Shown piece after piece: positions 13,415 through 15,865 of a DNA stretch of 15,865 bases. The first letter of the stretch is position 1, and each line of letters opens with the position of its first letter. Made by a program: the position numbers and the translations under genes. Source of the DNA: DATKWF01 sp035529715 (lineage in GTDB: Bacteria; Chloroflexota; Dehalococcoidia; Dehalococcoidales; RBG-16-60-22). The DNA is taken from the NCBI GenBank assembly GCA_035529715.1, contig DATKWF010000126.1:1-15865 (forward strand). Direction: 5' to 3'. The notes under the pieces were generated by a model. It had not been told where the DNA came from. It searched no databases and saw only the letters and a program-made list of their open reading frames with translations.

Positions 13415-13841
13415 GGTTACCCTCCTCTTCTGGTTTTATCACAGTGTAGGAACTGAGAATTATGCCGCGTTGTTTAAATGAGATATAGAGGTAATTATCA
13501 AGGAATTCCTCTGGGGATATATCAGCCGGGTAGCCCCATTCCAAGATGGCGGCCTCACGGGCCTGCCAGATCAATGAGGCATTCATACGGAACTCTCTAG
13601 GAGCTATCGATACATATTGTGCCTGGCCAAGATCAGCAGTCTGGGTAATTGCTGTCGTTCGCTTCTTACCGTCGCCTGAAGGCTCAGGGGTGGGCTTGGC
13701 GCCCCTATTCTTTTTGGAGTTCTTTGCATCAGCCTTTGCAGTGATTTGCTTCATCAGCGCTGGATGTGCATCCCAGCGATGTTTCATGAGGTTATCGGTA
13801 TGCTCACCGCACTCTTTACATTTACCTGCGTTTCTTGGCAT
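13362..13841 (-). CDS. C2H2 zinc-finger protein, probable regulator, apparently leaderless
   Basis: The 159-aa protein opens with a C2H2-type finger at once: C8-x2-C11-x9-H21-x4-H26 (CKECGEHTDNLMKHRWDAH). A Lys-rich, disordered segment follows (30-65), then a folded domain at about 75-140 (YVSIAPREFRMNASLIWQA...ISPEEFLDNYLYISF) and an acidic tail. Fingers of this kind at a very N terminus occur in archaeal-virus and some bacterial DNA-binding proteins. No Shine-Dalgarno precedes the ATG at 13841. A predicted promoter puts the transcription start at or next to the ATG, so translation is likely leaderless. As first gene of the leftward unit beside the repeat-rich control region, autoregulation is a natural hypothesis. 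Confidence 0.7.
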   Translation of the reverse strand: MPRNAGKCKECGEHTDNLMKHRWDAHPALMKQITAKADAKNSKKNRGAKPTPEPSGDGKKRTTAITQTADLGQAQYVSIAPREFRMNASLIWQAREAAILEWGYPADISPEEFLDNYLYISFKQRGIILSSYTVIKPEEEGNHDGDQEGIIGGEDASAN

Positions 13842-13848
13842 AGGCGAG

Positions 13849-13877
13849 AATGTATCACAAATAGGTATTTATTGCAA
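13849..13877 (-). promoter_or_regulatory. predicted leftward promoter implying a leaderless zinc-finger mRNA
   Basis: Leftward, TTGCAA (13872-13877, 4 of 6 to TTGACA) and TACATT (13849-13854, 4 of 6 to TATAAT) are separated by exactly 17 bp. Only 7 nt lie between the -10 box and the ATG at 13841, so the start point would fall at or beside the initiation codon. The lack of any Shine-Dalgarno there supports this. Confidence 0.45.
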
Positions 13878-13882
13878 CCATT

Positions 13883-13953
13883 CCTCTGGATTTTCCTGAG
13901 GTATTACAGAGGAACCTCTGGATTTTCCTCTGCATAGAGGTATTACAGAGGAA
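13883..13953. repeat. two imperfect tandem repeats in the divergent control region
   Basis: A 15-bp block (CCTCTGGATTTTCCT) occurs at 13883-13897 and 13915-13929. A 17-bp block (GAGGTATTACAGAGGAA) occurs at 13898-13914 and 13937-13953. Copy one is contiguous (32 bp); copy two carries a 7-bp insertion (CTGCATA, 13930-13936). Each copy also starts with CCTCTG and carries CAGAGG near its end, so it has internal dyad symmetry. This layout suits operator or iteron binding sites between the two divergent promoters. Confidence 0.75.
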
Positions 13954-13964
13954 TACCCTCTATG
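13933..13964. repeat. hairpin or cruciform-capable inverted repeat beside the rightward -35 box
   Basis: CATAGAGGTATT (13933-13944) is complementary to 13952-13964 over 12 bp with a single bulged C and a 7-nt loop (ACAGAGG). It ends 3 bp before the rightward -35 hexamer and overlaps the second tandem repeat, so a protein bound here could act on the rightward promoter. It could also end leftward-entering transcripts, but no U-tract is present in either direction. Confidence 0.6.
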
Positions 13965-13967
13965 AGC

Positions 13968-13996
13968 TTGACTTTACACCTTCGGAGTGATAGATT
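13968..13996 (+). promoter_or_regulatory. rightward sigma-70-like promoter for the secreted-protein operon
   Basis: TTGACT (13968-13973, 5 of 6) and TAGATT (13991-13996, 4 of 6) are separated by 17 bp. Transcription would start near 14003, leaving a leader of about 48 nt before the ATG at 14051. AGGTGAT stands just before that ATG. Confidence 0.6.
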
Positions 13997-14050
13997 CTGA
14001 GGAACCTGGTTATCTTACTGCGCTAATGTATTACAAATGTAGGTGATATC

Positions 14051-14596
14051 ATGAAACGACTGCTGCTAGTAATTCTATTGCTACTTATCCCCACTGTAAG
14101 TTCTGCACAAACTTTTACCCACCATTACATTATGGAGTTGAACAAGGGCTGGAATCTGATTTCCTTACCAGTTGTACCAGCCGATGATAATATATCTACC
14201 TTGTTCGAAGGTTTAGATGTAAAAACAATATGGAGTTACTCACAGGGCAATTGGTTCGTTTGGGGTCCTGAAGGTGGAGGTGAACTATTACGGCTTGAAT
14301 ATGGGCTAGGCTACTTCGTCTATATGAACTCTCTCGGGTACATGAGTTTCAGCGGGGATAATCTTCCATCCCCTCCATCTATCCCGTGCTCTTACGCCCC
14401 ACCGCCTCCCCATACATATCAGCTCGAGGCAGGGTGGAACCTTATTGGTATCAGGAGCACAGAGCCGGTGCTGGTTGGAGACTATCTGGGCACCGTTGCC
14501 TGGATAACTGTCGTTGACGGGAAGGGCACTCATCTTAAAGCCAGTGACAGACTACTACCACGATTCGGTTACTGGGTGCTGCTCCCCGGAGTTTAA
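14051..14596 (+). CDS. secreted protein with two GWNLI-type repeats
   Basis: The 181-aa protein has a clear Sec signal peptide: MKR, then a hydrophobic core LLLVILLLLIPTV, and SSA before Q20 as a likely cleavage site. The mature part holds two related domains. One begins ELNKGWNLISLPV (about 29-41) and ends near GYFVYM; the second begins QLEAGWNLIGI (about 124-134) and ends GYWVLL. A Pro-rich linker (PSPPSIPCSYAPPPPH) joins them. GWNLISLPV-type domains are common in secreted and surface proteins of Chloroflexota, some archaea and other uncultured lineages; their function is not established. Export contrasts with the cytosolic virion proteins to the left. It may change the host surface, act in superinfection exclusion, or be a lysogenic conversion gene. 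The ATG has AGGTGA upstream and its own promoter. Confidence 0.75.
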   Translation: MKRLLLVILLLLIPTVSSAQTFTHHYIMELNKGWNLISLPVVPADDNISTLFEGLDVKTIWSYSQGNWFVWGPEGGGELLRLEYGLGYFVYMNSLGYMSFSGDNLPSPPSIPCSYAPPPPHTYQLEAGWNLIGIRSTEPVLVGDYLGTVAWITVVDGKGTHLKASDRLLPRFGYWVLLPGV

Positions 14597-14613
14597 TAAT
14601 AGTGAGGTGAAGA

Positions 14614-14739
14614 ATGAAGACCTGCTGGTGTCCCAAATGCGGCAAAGCCTATGAGGTCCCGCGTAAGCGCCCATGTAGCGACTTCGAATGCGTGGATTGC
14701 AACGTGACTTTGGTGGGATATTACTGCAGGGGATGCTGA
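14614..14739 (+). CDS. 41-aa cysteine-rich zinc-ribbon mini-protein
   Basis: The ATG at 14614, with GAGGTGA five bases upstream, opens a 41-codon frame ending in TGA at 14737-14739. Eight cysteines stand at residues 4, 6, 9, 21, 26, 29, 38 and 41. They include CPKCG, CVDC and a terminal CRGC, enough to coordinate one or two zinc ions. The spacing resembles a rubredoxin/zinc-ribbon knuckle with an extra CxxC at the end. It begins 17 nt after the signal-peptide gene and stops 3 nt before the next start, so it fits the operon exactly. It may act as a small nucleic-acid- or protein-binding adaptor; no family is assigned. Confidence 0.78.
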   Translation: MKTCWCPKCGKAYEVPRKRPCSDFECVDCNVTLVGYYCRGC

Positions 14740-14742
14740 TCC

Positions 14743-15351
14743 ATGGACGTCTCTATATTTTCTCAGATCATCACCCGCAAACTCGTAATAAAGGCGGTAC
14801 ATACCGGCCTCTTTCTCCTGGTATCGAGAGGTGGCAAACCCAAGGAAATAGAGTCGGCAATAAACACAATCCCATCCCCTACCTTACTAAGTCCCCAACC
14901 CGCCATAGAGCAGGCCTCCTCCGAATCCCCTTCCCCATCCCCTACCCCCATCCCTGATAGCCAGTACGCGGGCCTATCCCAGCTCTCATCCGAAGGCAAG
15001 GCATGCATACCATGCGGAAACGCTCATCTCAGCACGGCTGCCGGCGCCCTGTCGGAAAGCTTGAGATTCGCCCGGGAGGGCGGAATCAATCATCCGGAAG
15101 TCATTACCAGAATTACAATTGCCGAGGATGAGTTGAATCAGTTCGAGCGTATCGACGGAGCTCCTGAGAAAGTTGCCCGTCTGCCGGAAAAGGAGAAAGT
15201 CCTTATGCGGGATATGATGGCGGCTTCAAGGGGATTGCGCCACAACATCGGAGATATCTCCGACGTCGAGACACTTGAGAAAGTGGCGGCCATGGCGAGG
15301 AATAAGCGCATCGAATACATGGGCAGGACCATAAAGCTTAAGCGGAGGTAA
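14743..15351 (+). CDS. protein with hydrophobic N terminus, Pro/Ser-rich linker and CxxCxxxH helical domain
   Basis: The 202-aa protein has a moderately hydrophobic N-terminal stretch (about 9-28, IITRKLVIKAVHTGLFLLVS). It is possibly membrane-associated, though it contains several basic residues. A Pro/Ser-rich linker follows (43-73, with SPSPSPTPIP). A helical domain from about 78 begins with C88-x2-C91-x3-H95 (ACIPCGNAHL). It continues GALSESLRFAREGGINHPEV and AEDELNQFERID, and ends in a basic tail (GRTIKLKRR). I have the impression of similar CxxC-H helical domains in uncultured Chloroflexota and archaeal or virus contigs, without a named function. Metal binding by C88, C91 and H95 is inferred. 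The start lies 3 nt after the mini-protein stop; AGGGG is the best upstream site, a little far away. Confidence 0.72.
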   Translation: MDVSIFSQIITRKLVIKAVHTGLFLLVSRGGKPKEIESAINTIPSPTLLSPQPAIEQASSESPSPSPTPIPDSQYAGLSQLSSEGKACIPCGNAHLSTAAGALSESLRFAREGGINHPEVITRITIAEDELNQFERIDGAPEKVARLPEKEKVLMRDMMAASRGLRHNIGDISDVETLEKVAAMARNKRIEYMGRTIKLKRR

Positions 15352-15352
15352 T

Positions 15353-15637
15353 ATGTTTTTGTTTAACGATCAACCCCCTAACGATTCTGAAGTTATTGAA
15401 CCTTTATCGGAAGAGACCACTGGCGACTTGGAGGAGTTGCCGATGGAGCCAGTCGGGGAGCCAGTTGAGGCGACATTCATTCTCCAGGGCCACGATATCA
15501 GCCTCAAGATGGATGAGAGCGGCGAGGTCCTGGCCTGCCTGCCGGATAAGTGTTTCCCCATTGGCACCGGTGAGGAAACTTTCCAACAAACCAAGGAACT
15601 GTTAAACTCACTAGCTAAGATAGGGATAGAGGAGTAG
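15353..15637 (+). CDS. 94-aa acidic protein, function unknown
   Basis: The ATG at 15353 is preceded by GGAGG, which overlaps the stop of the previous gene (1-nt gap between stop and start). The first 38 residues are highly acidic and Pro-rich (EVIEPLSEETTGDLEELPMEP), probably disordered. The rest forms a small beta-alpha domain: EATFILQGHDISLKMDESGEVLACLP gives two strands, and FQQTKELLNSLAKIGI a helix. No catalytic motif or signal peptide is present. The acidic arm could mimic nucleic acid or contact a basic partner, such as the tail of the preceding protein. That is speculation from charge alone. Confidence 0.7.
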   Translation: MFLFNDQPPNDSEVIEPLSEETTGDLEELPMEPVGEPVEATFILQGHDISLKMDESGEVLACLPDKCFPIGTGEETFQQTKELLNSLAKIGIEE

Positions 15638-15657
15638 CTTGGGGTTGGAGGCACAGG

Positions 15658-15865
15658 ATGGGTAAGAGGGAAGACTATACAGATTGCATGAGGCCATACA
15701 TGACCGGGGGTGGCCCGGAGAGGAAAGAGCGCTTCTGTAAAGGTGCAAAAATCTGCAGCGGGAAGGCCGCAAATGAGGAAGAGGCGGCCAGGATCTGCGC
15801 TGAGGCTTCCGCGAACCCGAAACCTCCAAAGGAAAAGAGGGGGCGCAAAGTCTGCACGCTGAAGG
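15658..15865 (+). CDS. cysteine-containing basic small protein (3' end cut by window edge)
   Basis: The ATG at 15658 has GGAGG seven bases upstream, 20 nt after the stop of the preceding gene. Sixty-nine codons are visible and the frame stays open to the edge. The sequence MGKREDYTDCMRPYMTGGG leads to RFCKGAKICSGKA and EEAARICAEA, then a Lys/Pro-rich stretch and KVCTLK. Five cysteines (10, 27, 33, 47, 66) are visible, with a C-x5-C pair around GAKI. A metal-binding or DNA-binding role is plausible. I recall look-alikes in uncultured anaerobe contigs but have no name for the family. It continues the rightward operon. Confidence 0.68.
   Translation, partial: MGKREDYTDCMRPYMTGGGPERKERFCKGAKICSGKAANEEEAARICAEASANPKPPKEKRGRKVCTLK

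Noticed and set aside
13883..13953. A CRISPR-like array.
   Set aside because: There are only two imperfect copies, directly adjacent, with no spacers and no cas genes.
14593..15008. Leftward open frames opposite the rightward operon.
   Set aside because: The rightward frames have matching ribosome sites, tight spacing and cysteine motifs. The leftward ones have none.
15370..15857. Leftward open frames of 60-94 codons in the last 500 bp.
   Set aside because: They oppose two rightward genes with GGAGG sites. Their composition (Ser/Pro/Leu-rich) is what the antisense of acidic or Lys-rich genes gives.
1..15865. A complete circular genome, with the right edge joining the left edge.
   Set aside because: Joined leftward across the edges, the HNH frame would continue as ...LLEPCLQRADF, which does not look like an HNH core. 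I also saw no terminal overlap. The window is therefore treated as an internal fragment.

Overview
The window looks like part of the genome of an uncultured virus or provirus. The host is a prokaryote that uses Shine-Dalgarno initiation. The evidence is a long co-directional run of small, tightly packed genes for beta-rich, Gly/Thr/Val-rich proteins (ConA/LamG-like jelly rolls and parallel beta-helices typical of virion fibres and receptor-binding proteins), together with an HNH endonuclease and many unrecognised small proteins. No terminase, portal, tail-tube, tape-measure, integrase, polymerase or packaging ATPase can be recognised. I therefore cannot assign a virus family, nor say whether it is tailed. 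The GWNLI-type secreted protein and the CxxCxxxH protein on the right remind me of genes from uncultured Chloroflexota (Dehalococcoidia-like) and anaerobic-sediment archaea, but this is recollection and a weak host guess.

Layout. Positions 1-13841 are all leftward (minus strand). In transcription order the block starts with a C2H2 zinc-finger protein (13841), a coiled-coil/zinc-ribbon protein, two small unknowns, a SAM methyltransferase and a membrane-anchored transglutaminase-like protein. Next comes a two-TM membrane protein with its own promoter (10576-10603) and a strong terminator (9987-10040). After the terminator comes the presumed virion block. It holds four unrecognised proteins (9931-7614) that could include the capsid proteins, two paralogous beta-helix proteins, a 60-aa protein, two paralogous jelly-roll proteins, a 53-aa protein, four further beta-domain or jelly-roll proteins, and an HNH endonuclease cut by the window edge.

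Positions 13842-14050 are a divergent control region with imperfect tandem repeats, a hairpin and one predicted promoter in each direction. The leftward promoter implies a leaderless zinc-finger mRNA. Rightward from 14051 runs a compact operon: a secreted GWNLI protein, a 41-aa zinc-ribbon protein, a protein with a Pro/Ser-rich linker and a CxxCxxxH motif, an acidic 94-aa protein, and a cysteine-containing protein cut by the right edge.

How it may work together (inference): the divergent hub separates a rightward accessory operon from a leftward unit. The zinc-finger gene at the head of that unit is placed to autoregulate. The methyltransferase, transglutaminase-like and membrane genes may modify or breach the host envelope. 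The terminator after the membrane gene separates it from the virion genes, which would need their own promoter or read-through. No stretch longer than 300 bases lacks a gene. No tRNA, rRNA, CRISPR array or insertion sequence was seen.
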